A DNA stretch of 13,648 bases. Origin: Sulfolobus sp. UBA167 (GTDB lineage Archaea > Thermoproteota > Thermoprotei_A > Sulfolobales > Sulfolobaceae). The stretch lies in contig DAHF01000068.1 of NCBI GenBank assembly GCA_002495845.1, positions 6,880 to 20,527 on the forward strand, read 5' to 3'. Shown in pieces: positions 1-7,011 of this stretch (positions are counted from its first letter, which is position 1; each line of letters begins with the position of its first letter). The notes beneath the pieces were generated by a model. That model saw only the letters and a program-made list of their open reading frames with translations, was not told the origin of the DNA and did not search any database. The position numbers were made by a program, and so were the translations under genes.

Positions 1-377
1 ACGGACTTAGAAGGCTACCTTACGCATATGGGTCTATGGAGCCTACATTCGTCGTTGTGGGAAACATACCTGCAGTTGCAAGGGAAAGTCTCCTTCCCAC
101 TGCTTTGGAATACGCTAATAATTTTGTTAAAAACGTAAGAGAAAGAGTGAGCCCTGGAATGATAGGACCTTTCTGTCTTGAATCAGTAGTTACAGACAAA
201 GGAGAAATTGTGGTCTTTGAGTTCTCTGGGAGAATAGTTGCGGGAACCAATCTGTACACCAACGGTAGTCCATATAGCTGGCTTTATTGGAATGAGCCTA
301 TGAGTATGGGAAGAAGAATTGCAAGAGAGTTAAAGAATGCTATTATAAACAATAAGCTAGACATGGTGTTAACATGA
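1..377 (+). CDS. purP: PurP, FAICAR synthetase (formate-dependent), C-terminal part, 5' end outside window
   Basis: C-terminal domain of the archaeal ATP-grasp enzyme that formylates AICAR to FAICAR with formate and ATP, the penultimate step of IMP synthesis. The frame is open from base 3 (reading GLRRLPYAYGS before the first Met at 36), so this is a gene cut by the window edge and not one starting at 36. Visible family features are ESLL, then MIGPFCLESVVT, then EFSGRIVAGTNLY followed by GSPYS, and the ending MGRRIARELKNAI. These match canonical PurP closely, including the acidic residue and the RIVAGTN strand at the active site. Its stop overlaps the next gene's start as ATGA (374-377), so the two are translationally coupled. 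The family is clear; which of the known PurP subgroups it belongs to cannot be decided from about 125 residues. Confidence 0.88.
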   Translation, partial: GLRRLPYAYGSMEPTFVVVGNIPAVARESLLPTALEYANNFVKNVRERVSPGMIGPFCLESVVTDKGEIVVFEFSGRIVAGTNLYTNGSPYSWLYWNEPMSMGRRIARELKNAIINNKLDMVLT

Positions 378-1423
378 AATATAGAATAGCGTCCGTGGCC
401 AGTCATTCCGCGCTTGACGTCTATGACGGCGTAAAAGATGAAGGATTCGAGACCATAGCGCTGTGCAAAAGAGGAAGAGAAACAGCGTACAAGGAGTTCC
501 ATGGCATAATAGATTACTGCTTTACATTGAATGAATATAGAGACATAGCAGAGCTAGAATTTCAAAGAAAACTAATTGAGATGAACACTTTAATTGTACC
601 AAATAGAAGCATGGCAGTATATCTAGGATACGATGTCATAGAGAAGATGGAAGTGAAATTTTTCGGAAATAAGATGATGTTAAGGTGGGAAGAAAGAGAA
701 GGAAACAAGAACTATTACAGAATCCTTGACGACGGGAAAATAAGAAGACCGAAGACCTTGAGGGAAGACGAAATAGAAGGTCCAGTAATGGTAAAGATGC
801 CTGAGGCTAAGAGGAAAGTTGAAAGAGGGTTCTTCATCGCAGTAAATAAGGAGGACTTTGATAATAAAATGAATGAACTTACTAAATTAGGAATTATTGA
901 TGAAGAAGGTAGAAAACATATGGTCATAGAAGAATTCGTCCTTGGAGCGCATTTCAACTTGAACTACTTCTATAGTAAGACGAAAGACAGACTTGAGCTC
1001 CTAAGTATAGACCGCAGAATTCAAAGTGACTGGGATGGATTCTATAGGCTTCCAGCCGACATCCAACTCAAATTAAGGAAAGAGCCTAGACTGATAGAAG
1101 TAGGCCATATACCAGTGACCATAAGAGAAAGCCTCTTGGAGAAAGTCTTCGACATAGGGAAAAAATTTGTTGAGTCGACAAAGAGATTAGAGAATCCAGG
1201 GATAATCGGTCCATTTACCTTGCAAGTGATGGTAACTCCTGATCTGGACCTTGTAGTTTACGACGTTGCGCCCAGAATTGGAGGAGGTACCAACGCTTAT
1301 ATGGGAATAGGCAGTCAATATTCAAAGTTCTACTTCGGGAAACCTATAAGCTTAGGCAGAAGAATAGGTATAGAAATAAAGGAAGCAATAATAAAGAATT
1401 CTTTACACGAAATAACAACATAA
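374..1423 (+). CDS. Second, divergent PurP-family protein
   Basis: A full-length PurP-family ATP-grasp protein of 349 residues. The N-terminal PurP domain begins IASVASHSALDVYDGVKDEGF; SIDRR is at 211-215 and the C-terminal domain carries IGPFTLQVMVT and a final LGRRIGIEIKEAI. Two places usually conserved are changed. The ATP-binding segment after the VMVK strand reads PEAKRKVERGFF (143-154) where I remember the family having a glycine-rich GAKGG-type loop. The active-site strand reads VVYDVAPRIGGGTN (Asp297) where the upstream copy has VVFEFSGRIVAGTN. It is therefore a paralogue that may have a different substrate, weak activity, or a partner role in a mixed oligomer. The start is the ATG of the ATGA overlap; GGTG at 365-368 can serve as ribosome site. 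The PurP family is certain, FAICAR synthesis by this copy is not. Confidence 0.85.
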   Translation: MKYRIASVASHSALDVYDGVKDEGFETIALCKRGRETAYKEFHGIIDYCFTLNEYRDIAELEFQRKLIEMNTLIVPNRSMAVYLGYDVIEKMEVKFFGNKMMLRWEEREGNKNYYRILDDGKIRRPKTLREDEIEGPVMVKMPEAKRKVERGFFIAVNKEDFDNKMNELTKLGIIDEEGRKHMVIEEFVLGAHFNLNYFYSKTKDRLELLSIDRRIQSDWDGFYRLPADIQLKLRKEPRLIEVGHIPVTIRESLLEKVFDIGKKFVESTKRLENPGIIGPFTLQVMVTPDLDLVVYDVAPRIGGGTNAYMGIGSQYSKFYFGKPISLGRRIGIEIKEAIIKNSLHEITT

Positions 1424-1548
1424 CTCTATCATGATAAATTATAGACGCCAATGATGACTATATAGAAGAAAGTACCATATTTATAATTATAGATAAGGAT
1501 AAACTATATTTAAATAACATGAGCTCAATCACATCAAAATGGATTTGA
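1424..1548. other. Longest intergenic stretch, between purP2 and purA
   Basis: 125 AT-rich bases. A perfect 10-bp palindrome TATCATGATA (1427-1436) follows the stop of the second purP by 3 nt. A second, all-A/T palindrome lies at 1482-1491. TATA-like runs occur near 1476-1488 and 1505-1516. No tRNA, no convincing snoRNA-like RNA, no long T-run terminator and no coding ORF were seen. Confidence 0.5.
1505..1516 (+). promoter_or_regulatory. TATA box of purA
   Basis: TATATTTAAATA is the best TATA element before purA. An archaeal start about 26 nt downstream of its centre would fall near 1537, leaving a leader of roughly 10 nt before the ATG at 1549. No Shine-Dalgarno match is seen in that leader. 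An out-of-frame ATG at 1539 (five codons, MDLNA) lies close to the predicted transcript start. Confidence 0.5.
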
Positions 1549-2562
1549 ATGCTTGATATAGTAGTAGGAGGTTTCTATGGAGATGAAGGAAAAGGAAAGA
1601 TCGTATCTTATCTCGGTTTGAGAGACAAACCCTCATTATCAATAAGGACAGGAGGAGTTAATGCTGGTCATACTATTGTTTATAAAGATAAGAAGTGGAA
1701 GCTTAGAATATTACCCTCATCTTTCTTAAGTCAGTCGACTAAACTCGCCCTTGGACCCGGAGCACTGACCTCTTTAGATACATTATTGAACGAGATAAAG
1801 GAGACCGAAACTCAGGGTAGAATACTTATAGATAGGCACACTGGTATAATTACTGAACAAGAAATAGAACAAGAGAGAAAAGACGAGTACCTCATGAAAG
1901 TAGTAGGTAGTACTGGTCAGGGCGTAGGATACGCAGAAAGCGCTAGGATTCTAAGAAAATTGAAGCTAGCTTCTGAATATGAGATACTGAAAAATTATTT
2001 AGTTGATGTGCCGGATTTTACAATAAATATCTTAGAAAATGGAGGGAAAGTACTTGTTGAAGGAACGCAAGGTTTCCTTTTGAGCTTATATCACGGAAAT
2101 TATCCTTATGTGACCAGCAGAAATACTACGTCTTCAGGAGTTTTAAACGAGGTAGGAATAGGTCCGAAATATGTGAACGACATAATCGTTATATTCAAAA
2201 GTTTTGTGACTAGAGTAGGAGGAGGTCCTCTAGAAGGAGAAATAACCCAAGAGGAAGCTAAAGAGAAGGGCTTACAGGAGTTTGGAACCGTTACTGGAAG
2301 ACCTAGAAGAGTGTCGCAATTCAATACAAAGCTTGCTAAAGAATCAATAAGAATTAATTCTGCAACTCAAGTAGCAATAACTAAAATAGACGCACTATTT
2401 AAGGAAGCCTATAAAGTAAGGAGTTATGATAAGCTTCCATCTGAGGCTAAGAAATGGATCGAGCTAACTGAAGCTGAATTGAAAACTCCTATAACGCTAA
2501 TTGGAACAGGGGAGGATTCGGAGGACATCATAGATCTCAGATCAGAAAAGATGGGTGACTGA
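1549..2562 (+). CDS. purA: Adenylosuccinate synthetase
   Basis: Cytosolic GTP-dependent ligase joining IMP and aspartate to adenylosuccinate, the committed step to AMP. At 337 residues it is of the compact archaeal size, well below the roughly 430 of bacterial enzymes. The N-terminal GTP loop GDEGKGK is at 11-17 with catalytic Asp12, and GGVNAGHT at 35-42 carries the partner His41. STGQGVGYAESARILR corresponds to the IMP-binding segment, EGTQGFLL and YPYVTSRNTTSSG are typical, and FGTVTGRPRRVSQFN is the TGRxRR region. The start at 1549 is fixed by an in-frame TGA directly upstream (1546-1548) and by the usual distance to the GTP loop. The FAD dehydrogenase gene follows 3 nt after the stop. 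It has its own TATA box 125 nt downstream of the PurP pair, which supplies the IMP branch. Confidence 0.96.
   Translation: MLDIVVGGFYGDEGKGKIVSYLGLRDKPSLSIRTGGVNAGHTIVYKDKKWKLRILPSSFLSQSTKLALGPGALTSLDTLLNEIKETETQGRILIDRHTGIITEQEIEQERKDEYLMKVVGSTGQGVGYAESARILRKLKLASEYEILKNYLVDVPDFTINILENGGKVLVEGTQGFLLSLYHGNYPYVTSRNTTSSGVLNEVGIGPKYVNDIIVIFKSFVTRVGGGPLEGEITQEEAKEKGLQEFGTVTGRPRRVSQFNTKLAKESIRINSATQVAITKIDALFKEAYKVRSYDKLPSEAKKWIELTEAELKTPITLIGTGEDSEDIIDLRSEKMGD
2554..2558 (+). promoter_or_regulatory. Ribosome binding site of the FAD dehydrogenase
   Basis: GGTGA, matching the crenarchaeal 16S 3' end, lies 7 nt before the ATG at 2566 and inside the last codons of purA. It supports that start and operon-coupled translation. 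Confidence 0.65.
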
Positions 2563-2565
2563 GAC

Positions 2566-3972
2566 ATGGACAGATCCGATGTAGTAATTATAGGTGGAGG
2601 TCCTGCAGGTCTCTTCACCGCTTACGAGATGGCAATCAGCGGAGCCTCAAAGAAGTATAACGTTGTCTTGATAGATAAAGGGGTAAGGGCCATAAAGAGA
2701 ACCTGCCCTCTAATGTCTCCGAAAGAGAAATGTACCTTCTGCAATCCCTGTCACATAACTTACGGAATAGGAGGTGCAGGGACTTATAGTAGCGGGATAA
2801 TAAATCTAAGACCTGACATAGGAGGAGAATTACAAGAGATAGTCAGAAGTTGGGACGAAGCACAGAACCTGATAAACTATGTGGACGACGTTCTAGTCAA
2901 GTTTGGAGCACCTAAGGATAGACTATTCGAGCCTAACATGGAGAAAGTTTTGGAAGTACAGAAAAAGGCCGCAAAGGTAGGAGCTGAATTCGTACCAATA
3001 AGACAGAGGCATATAGGAACAGATAAGACACCGATAGTAATCGAAAACATGACAAACTTCATTGAAAAAGAAGGGGTAAGAGTATGGGAGCTTACTGACG
3101 TTATGGAAATACAGAAGGCTGGAAATAAATTCTCTATAAAGACTAGCAAAGGAGAGATAGAATCAAACATAGTCATGGCAGGTCCTGGTAGAGCTGGAGC
3201 GAAATGGTTCTTCGATCAAGCAAAGAAACTGGGATTAGATATGGTTCCCGGTCCTCTAGATATAGGAGTAAGAGTAGAAACTGAGAAATTTGTTACGGAG
3301 GAACTGACTAAAGCTGTTTGGGATCCGAAGGTGATAATGTACTCTAAGAAATACGATGATAAAGTGAGAACTTTCTGTGTAAACCCAGGAGGCTTCATAA
3401 TGAAGGAAGTTTATGATGATGGAACTATAGGCGTAAACGGGGAGACATACGCGGATAGAAAGAGTAATAATACAAATTTTGCGTTCTTAACCACAATAAA
3501 ACTCTCCGATCCGCTTGAGGACACTATAGAATATGGAAAAAGCATAGCAAGATTAATGACTAGACTGGGAGGAGAAAGACCAATTCTTCAGAGGTTAATA
3601 GACTTTGAAAAGGGAAGGAGAAGCACATGGGAAAGAATAGAAAGGTCTACAGTTAAACCTACATTAAGAGATGTAACTCCAGGCGATATAAGCATGGGAC
3701 TTCCTTACAGAGTAATAAGCAACTTAGTGGAAGGCTTAGAGAGATTGGATAACATAGCCCCAGGGATTTACTCATCTAATACCTTATTGTACGCTCCAGA
3801 GATAAAATACTATAGCATGAAGGCCGTTGTGGATAGAAATATGGAGACGGTGATAGATAACTTGTTTGCCGCAGGTGATGGAGCAGGCCTATCCAGAGGA
3901 ATAAACGTAGCTGCAGCGACTGGCGTGCTGGCAGCTAGAGGAATCCTCCTCAAACTTGGTCTTCTAAACTAA
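2566..3972 (+). CDS. FAD-dependent dehydrogenase, COG2509-like
   Basis: A 468-residue flavoprotein of unknown substrate. The N-terminal Rossmann motif VVIIGGGPAGLF (6-17) and the C-terminal FAD-closing motif NLFAAGDGAGLSRGINVAAA show FAD binding across the whole chain. Between them is a cysteine cluster, Cys47, Cys56, Cys59 and Cys62 (C-x8-C-x2-C-x2-C), directly before the YGIGGAGTYSSG loop. This layout is what I expect of COG2509 'FAD-dependent dehydrogenases', a poorly characterised family. The four cysteines could hold an iron-sulfur cluster, zinc or redox disulfides; the sequence alone does not say. There is no signal peptide or membrane segment, so it is cytosolic. The gap to purA is only 3 nt and it has a good GGTGA site, so the two form an operon. 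A link to purine metabolism is implied by position only. Confidence 0.82.
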   Translation: MDRSDVVIIGGGPAGLFTAYEMAISGASKKYNVVLIDKGVRAIKRTCPLMSPKEKCTFCNPCHITYGIGGAGTYSSGIINLRPDIGGELQEIVRSWDEAQNLINYVDDVLVKFGAPKDRLFEPNMEKVLEVQKKAAKVGAEFVPIRQRHIGTDKTPIVIENMTNFIEKEGVRVWELTDVMEIQKAGNKFSIKTSKGEIESNIVMAGPGRAGAKWFFDQAKKLGLDMVPGPLDIGVRVETEKFVTEELTKAVWDPKVIMYSKKYDDKVRTFCVNPGGFIMKEVYDDGTIGVNGETYADRKSNNTNFAFLTTIKLSDPLEDTIEYGKSIARLMTRLGGERPILQRLIDFEKGRRSTWERIERSTVKPTLRDVTPGDISMGLPYRVISNLVEGLERLDNIAPGIYSSNTLLYAPEIKYYSMKAVVDRNMETVIDNLFAAGDGAGLSRGINVAAATGVLAARGILLKLGLLN

Positions 3973-3984
3973 TTAAGAAAACCG

Positions 3985-3992
3985 TTTTTAGA
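3985..3992 (+). promoter_or_regulatory. TATA-like element of the ahbAB fusion gene
   Basis: TTTTTAGA is centred 26 nt upstream of the ATG at 4015, the spacing of a leaderless crenarchaeal promoter. The T-run may also serve to end the purA-FAD transcript. The sequence match to a strong TATA box is only moderate. Confidence 0.42.
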
Positions 3993-3993
3993 C

Positions 3994-4012
3994 TAAGTTA
4001 TGATATAACTTA
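3994..4012 (+). promoter_or_regulatory. Palindromic candidate operator at the ahbAB promoter
   Basis: TAAGTTAT-GAT-ATAACTTA is a perfect inverted repeat with 8-bp arms and a 3-nt spacer. It sits between the TATA-like element and the ATG at 4015, with its centre at 4003, 12 nt before the start. Binding here would cover the initiation site, which suggests repression. A near-identical element occurs at 7506-7522 with the same geometry. Confidence 0.62.
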
Positions 4013-4014
4013 TT

Positions 4015-4992
4015 ATGAGTTCGAATACGCTCTCAGAGATCGACTATAAGCTACTTATGGAATTACAGTATGACTTCCCAATTTCAGAGAGGCCGTTCTT
4101 AGAGATAGGGAGAAAGTTAAATTTAACTGAAAATGAGGTTATATCTAGAATAAAATATCTAATAGATAATGAAGTTGTAAAAAGAGTAGGAATGTATGTT
4201 AATTTTAGAAGTAAGGGCATGGTAGGGGCGTTAGTAGCCTCAAACATCTCTCAAGATAATCTAGAGTCTTTTAGGAGATTGGCATTAGGAATCAGAGAAA
4301 TTACACACAACTTCGTAAGGGATCATCCAAGGTTTAACGTATGGTTTGTTATAAAAGATTACAGCAAAGAAGGACTAGCAGAAAGGGTTAGGGAGATCCT
4401 CAGGAAAGTAGAATGTGACGATTACCTGATTCTTTTTTCAAAGAAAAATCTCAAGCTGAGTGTAAAATACGATGTGATCAGAGGTGTATCAATGAGCGGA
4501 GAGAACGAGGTTACGCCAGATTATATACCGACCGCGGAAGAACTTGGCATAGAGAAGGAAATGCTCAAGCAATTATCTTATCCTCTCCCTCTCATGGAGA
4601 GACCGTTTAAAGAGCTAGCTGAGAAAGTGGGTAAAAGTGAGGAAGAACTAATAGACCTAATTTTAAGACTGAAGAAGCTCCATGTAATTAAGGATTATGG
4701 AGCTACAATAAACGGAGACAAAGTAGGAATAAAAGAAAATGCCATGGTTCTTATTACATCTGATAACTTAGAGGAAAGTTGCAGGAGCATAGCCTCAAAT
4801 ATAAGAGAAGCTACTCACGTAGTACTAAGAGAAGCGGACAAAGAATGGGACTACTTATGCTATGCCATGATACACGGAAAAGATAAGGAGGTAATCTATT
4901 CTTCTGCTAGAAAAATAGTAGAAGCTACGTCAGCTAGGAGCTACATGATTCTCTACAGCTTAGATAACTTAAAACCTGGAATCGTTATTTGA
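4015..4992 (+). CDS. AhbA-AhbB fusion, siroheme decarboxylase-like (Lrp/AsnC fold)
   Basis: Two homologous units in one 325-residue chain, each a winged-helix segment followed by a ferredoxin-like half. Unit 1 (about 5-155) has DFPISERPF and ITHNFVRDHPRFNVWF (96-111, His98), as in AhbA. Unit 2 (about 175-325) has SYPLPLMERPF and ATHVVLREADKEW followed by CYAMIHG (266-288, His268, Trp278), as in AhbB. In the alternative heme pathway AhbA and AhbB pair to decarboxylate siroheme to didecarboxysiroheme, and NirD/NirL are homologues in heme d1 synthesis. Here both partners are joined, like the known NirDL fusions. Unit 2 lacks the usual HCYER-type spacing (it reads HVVLRE), so it may be structural only. 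Such proteins are often labelled Lrp/AsnC regulators; the RPF and THN motifs argue for the enzyme. The last 24 nt overlap pheA on the opposite strand. Confidence 0.78.
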   Translation: MSSNTLSEIDYKLLMELQYDFPISERPFLEIGRKLNLTENEVISRIKYLIDNEVVKRVGMYVNFRSKGMVGALVASNISQDNLESFRRLALGIREITHNFVRDHPRFNVWFVIKDYSKEGLAERVREILRKVECDDYLILFSKKNLKLSVKYDVIRGVSMSGENEVTPDYIPTAEELGIEKEMLKQLSYPLPLMERPFKELAEKVGKSEEELIDLILRLKKLHVIKDYGATINGDKVGIKENAMVLITSDNLEESCRSIASNIREATHVVLREADKEWDYLCYAMIHGKDKEVIYSSARKIVEATSARSYMILYSLDNLKPGIVI

Positions 4993-5769
4993 AAATTTGG
5001 AATAACTTCCTTTAAAGCTCACTGAAGTCGTTACTTCGCTGAGCTTATTCAGAAGTCTTTCATTTTTATTTCCTTCATATTCTACATAAAAATAATATCT
5101 CCACGGGATACTTTTCAGCGGTCTGGAATAGATCATGTTCAGATTTATTTTTTCCTCATAAAACTTACCTAATACATGATAGAGAGAACCTGATTCATGT
5201 GGTATAGTAAAGATGAGGCTAGACTTGGTTCCCTCTCTGGTTTCTTTTTTGGAAATTAAGAAAAATCTAGTTATATTTACATTATCTTCAATATTTTGAT
5301 CAAAGATTCTAAGATTATAGATTCTAGCAGCCATTTCAGAGCATATGGCTGCGGCATTAGGATCAGTGGAGGCTAGCTCTGCAGCCCTAGAAGTGCTCTC
5401 TACCGGGATTACTTTATCAAACGATTTTCTTCTGATGTAGTCTCTACATTCCTGGATCGCATGCGGATGAGAATAAACTATATTGAATTTGTCATTTTTT
5501 GATGCTAAAACCAAATTAATGGGAATCTCTATTTCTAAATTTATAAATAAGTTTTCTTTATAAAATAAATTATCTAAGGTTTCATTTACTGGGCCCTCTA
5601 AAGAGTTCTCGATCGGCACTAAACCCTCGCTACACTCTTCTTCACTTATAGAATTAATCACTCCCGTAATAGTGCCCTTAGGGATGAGCACTTTCTCTTC
5701 AGCAACCATGGTAACTGCCTGGTGAGAAAACGATCCTATTGGACCAAGAAAACATATTGAGTTTGACAT
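4969..5769 (-). CDS. pheA: Prephenate dehydratase with ACT domain
   Basis: Converts prephenate to phenylpyruvate in phenylalanine synthesis; a monofunctional enzyme without a chorismate mutase domain. The catalytic domain (about 1-175) starts ICFLGPIGSFSHQA, contains LVPIENSLEGPVNETLD and closes with the catalytic Thr-Arg-Phe motif NITRFF (Thr167). The ACT domain follows, with the GSLY turn (194-197) and YSRPLKSIPWRYYFYVE. The phenylalanine-binding ESRP motif reads YSRP here (214-217), so feedback control may be altered. I take the ATG at 5769; a TTG one codon upstream (5772) is possible because GAGG at 5781-5784 is 8 nt from it and 11 nt from the ATG. It follows ilvA by about 15 nt as last gene of the hit-ilvA-pheA operon, and its 3' end overlaps the convergent ahbAB fusion gene. 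Confidence 0.93.
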   Translation of the reverse strand: MSNSICFLGPIGSFSHQAVTMVAEEKVLIPKGTITGVINSISEEECSEGLVPIENSLEGPVNETLDNLFYKENLFINLEIEIPINLVLASKNDKFNIVYSHPHAIQECRDYIRRKSFDKVIPVESTSRAAELASTDPNAAAICSEMAARIYNLRIFDQNIEDNVNITRFFLISKKETREGTKSSLIFTIPHESGSLYHVLGKFYEEKINLNMIYSRPLKSIPWRYYFYVEYEGNKNERLLNKLSEVTTSVSFKGSYSKFSNNDSRF

Positions 5770-5784
5770 CAAAAATCAAACCTC

Positions 5785-7011
5785 TTATTCAACAAACTTA
5801 GTTTCTATTCCTTCGCTTATCATTTCATTCACAAATGAATTTATATTCTCTCTGCTGGGAACCTCAAACGTAACATAGATTTTTGTAAACCCCGGAGGGA
5901 CATCACTGCTCATTCTATCATGTATGATATCTATTATATTACCCCTGACTTTAACTACGTTGCTCAGGATTTTATTGAGATAACCAGGCTTATCAGGCAC
6001 TATTACCTTTATTTTCACTACTCTCTTAGATATATATAACATCTTTTCTATAATGTTAACAAATAGACTCATATCAATGTTTCCTCCACTTATAATTGAG
6101 ACAATCTTAGAATTAGGGGAAGGAATCCTTACCTTGCCATTAAGTATTGCGGCTAAGGAAGCCGCTCCTGCACCCTCAACCATTATCTTAGACCTTTCAG
6201 CAAGAAGGAATATGCTCTCACTTATCTCCTCGTCGTCAACCAAAACTACATCATCTACTAGTTCATTGATAATGTCAAATGTCAAAGCTGACGGTGTCTT
6301 AACTAAAATGCCATCTGCAACGGAGAAAGAAGGTTCTACCGCAATAAGTTTTCCAGACTCCTTTGAAATCCTCATGGAAGGAGACGCTGTAGTCTGAACG
6401 CCTATTATCTTGATGTTAGGATTCTTAGCCTTTAATGCTATGCTTATTCCAGATATTAACCCACCCCCTCCGATTGGAACCACTACTATGTCTGGAGATA
6501 CTCCAAGGAGCTCTAAACCAAGGGTTCCCTGACCTGTTATTACACTGATGTCATCATACGGATGAATGAATACGCTCCCTGTGCTTCTCATGATTTCGTT
6601 AGCCTTTTCCATTCCCTCATGAAGGAACTTTCCATAAAGGATCACGTTAGCTCCATAAGACCTTGTAGCTAGGTACTTCGAGATCGGCGCAGTTTCAGGC
6701 ATTATTATAGTAGATTTAACTCCAAGGGTCGATGATGCGTAGGCTACTCCCTGCGCATGATTTCCTGCAGATACTGCGATCACGCCTTTGGCCCTTTCTG
6801 ATGGCGACATTGAGAGAAGCTTATTGAAAGCTCCCCTCACTTTAAAAGATCCAGTCTTCTGAAAATTTTCTAGCTTTAAGAACACATTGCTTCCTATTTT
6901 TTTAGAAAAAGTAGAAGAGAACTCAATAGGCGTCTCATGAATATATGGTGAGACTCTTTGTTTTGCATCAATTATTTTATCATATAGATCTAGATATCTC
7001 ATTTTGATCAT
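5785..7011 (-). CDS. ilvA: Threonine ammonia-lyase (threonine dehydratase) with ACT domain
   Basis: PLP enzyme deaminating threonine to 2-oxobutanoate, the entry to isoleucine. With the ATG at 7011 it is 408 residues. The PLP lysine is Lys57 in GSFKVRGA, followed by SAGNHAQG (81-88), the phosphate-binding glycine run GGGGLISG near 181-188, and SGGN near 308. A single C-terminal ACT domain (about 335-405) starts at KIKVIVPDKPGYLNKIL, typical of short archaeal and catabolic-type enzymes; the ligand is usually an amino acid. The start at 7011 forms an ATGA overlap with the stop of the HIT gene; a TTG at 7023 would give a 16-nt overlap and the ATG at 7002 is also possible. No good ribosome site is visible, which fits coupled translation. 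It could also use serine. Confidence 0.93.
   Translation of the reverse strand: MIKMRYLDLYDKIIDAKQRVSPYIHETPIEFSSTFSKKIGSNVFLKLENFQKTGSFKVRGAFNKLLSMSPSERAKGVIAVSAGNHAQGVAYASSTLGVKSTIIMPETAPISKYLATRSYGANVILYGKFLHEGMEKANEIMRSTGSVFIHPYDDISVITGQGTLGLELLGVSPDIVVVPIGGGGLISGISIALKAKNPNIKIIGVQTTASPSMRISKESGKLIAVEPSFSVADGILVKTPSALTFDIINELVDDVVLVDDEEISESIFLLAERSKIMVEGAGAASLAAILNGKVRIPSPNSKIVSIISGGNIDMSLFVNIIEKMLYISKRVVKIKVIVPDKPGYLNKILSNVVKVRGNIIDIIHDRMSSDVPPGFTKIYVTFEVPSRENINSFVNEMISEGIETKFVE

Noticed and set aside
367..374. Palindrome TGTTAACA at the junction of the two purP genes, resembling the GTTA/TAAC half sites
   Set aside because: The half sites abut with no spacer, it lies inside an operon, and it has no TATA element at the right distance.
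1..1423. The two PurP reading frames as one frameshifted gene
   Set aside because: The second frame holds a complete PurP including its own N-terminal and C-terminal domains, so these are two genes.
1451..1457. ATGATGA resembling a C box of a C/D sRNA in the purP2-purA gap
   Set aside because: No CTGA D box follows on the same strand within the gap and no matching D'/C' pair was found.
1482..1491. Palindrome TATAATTATA
   Set aside because: Only A/T bases in an AT-rich gap; expected by chance and not shared with another promoter.
2422..2430. GTTATGATA inside purA, identical to the left part of the ahbAB operator
   Set aside because: The right half (TAAC) is missing and it lies in coding sequence.
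2877..3176. Open frame of 99 codons on the - strand across the FAD dehydrogenase gene
   Set aside because: Antisense shadow with serine/leucine/phenylalanine-rich low-complexity composition and no family signature.
6053..6397. Open frame of 114 codons on the + strand across ilvA
   Set aside because: Antisense shadow of the well-supported ilvA; no recognisable protein motif or ribosome site.
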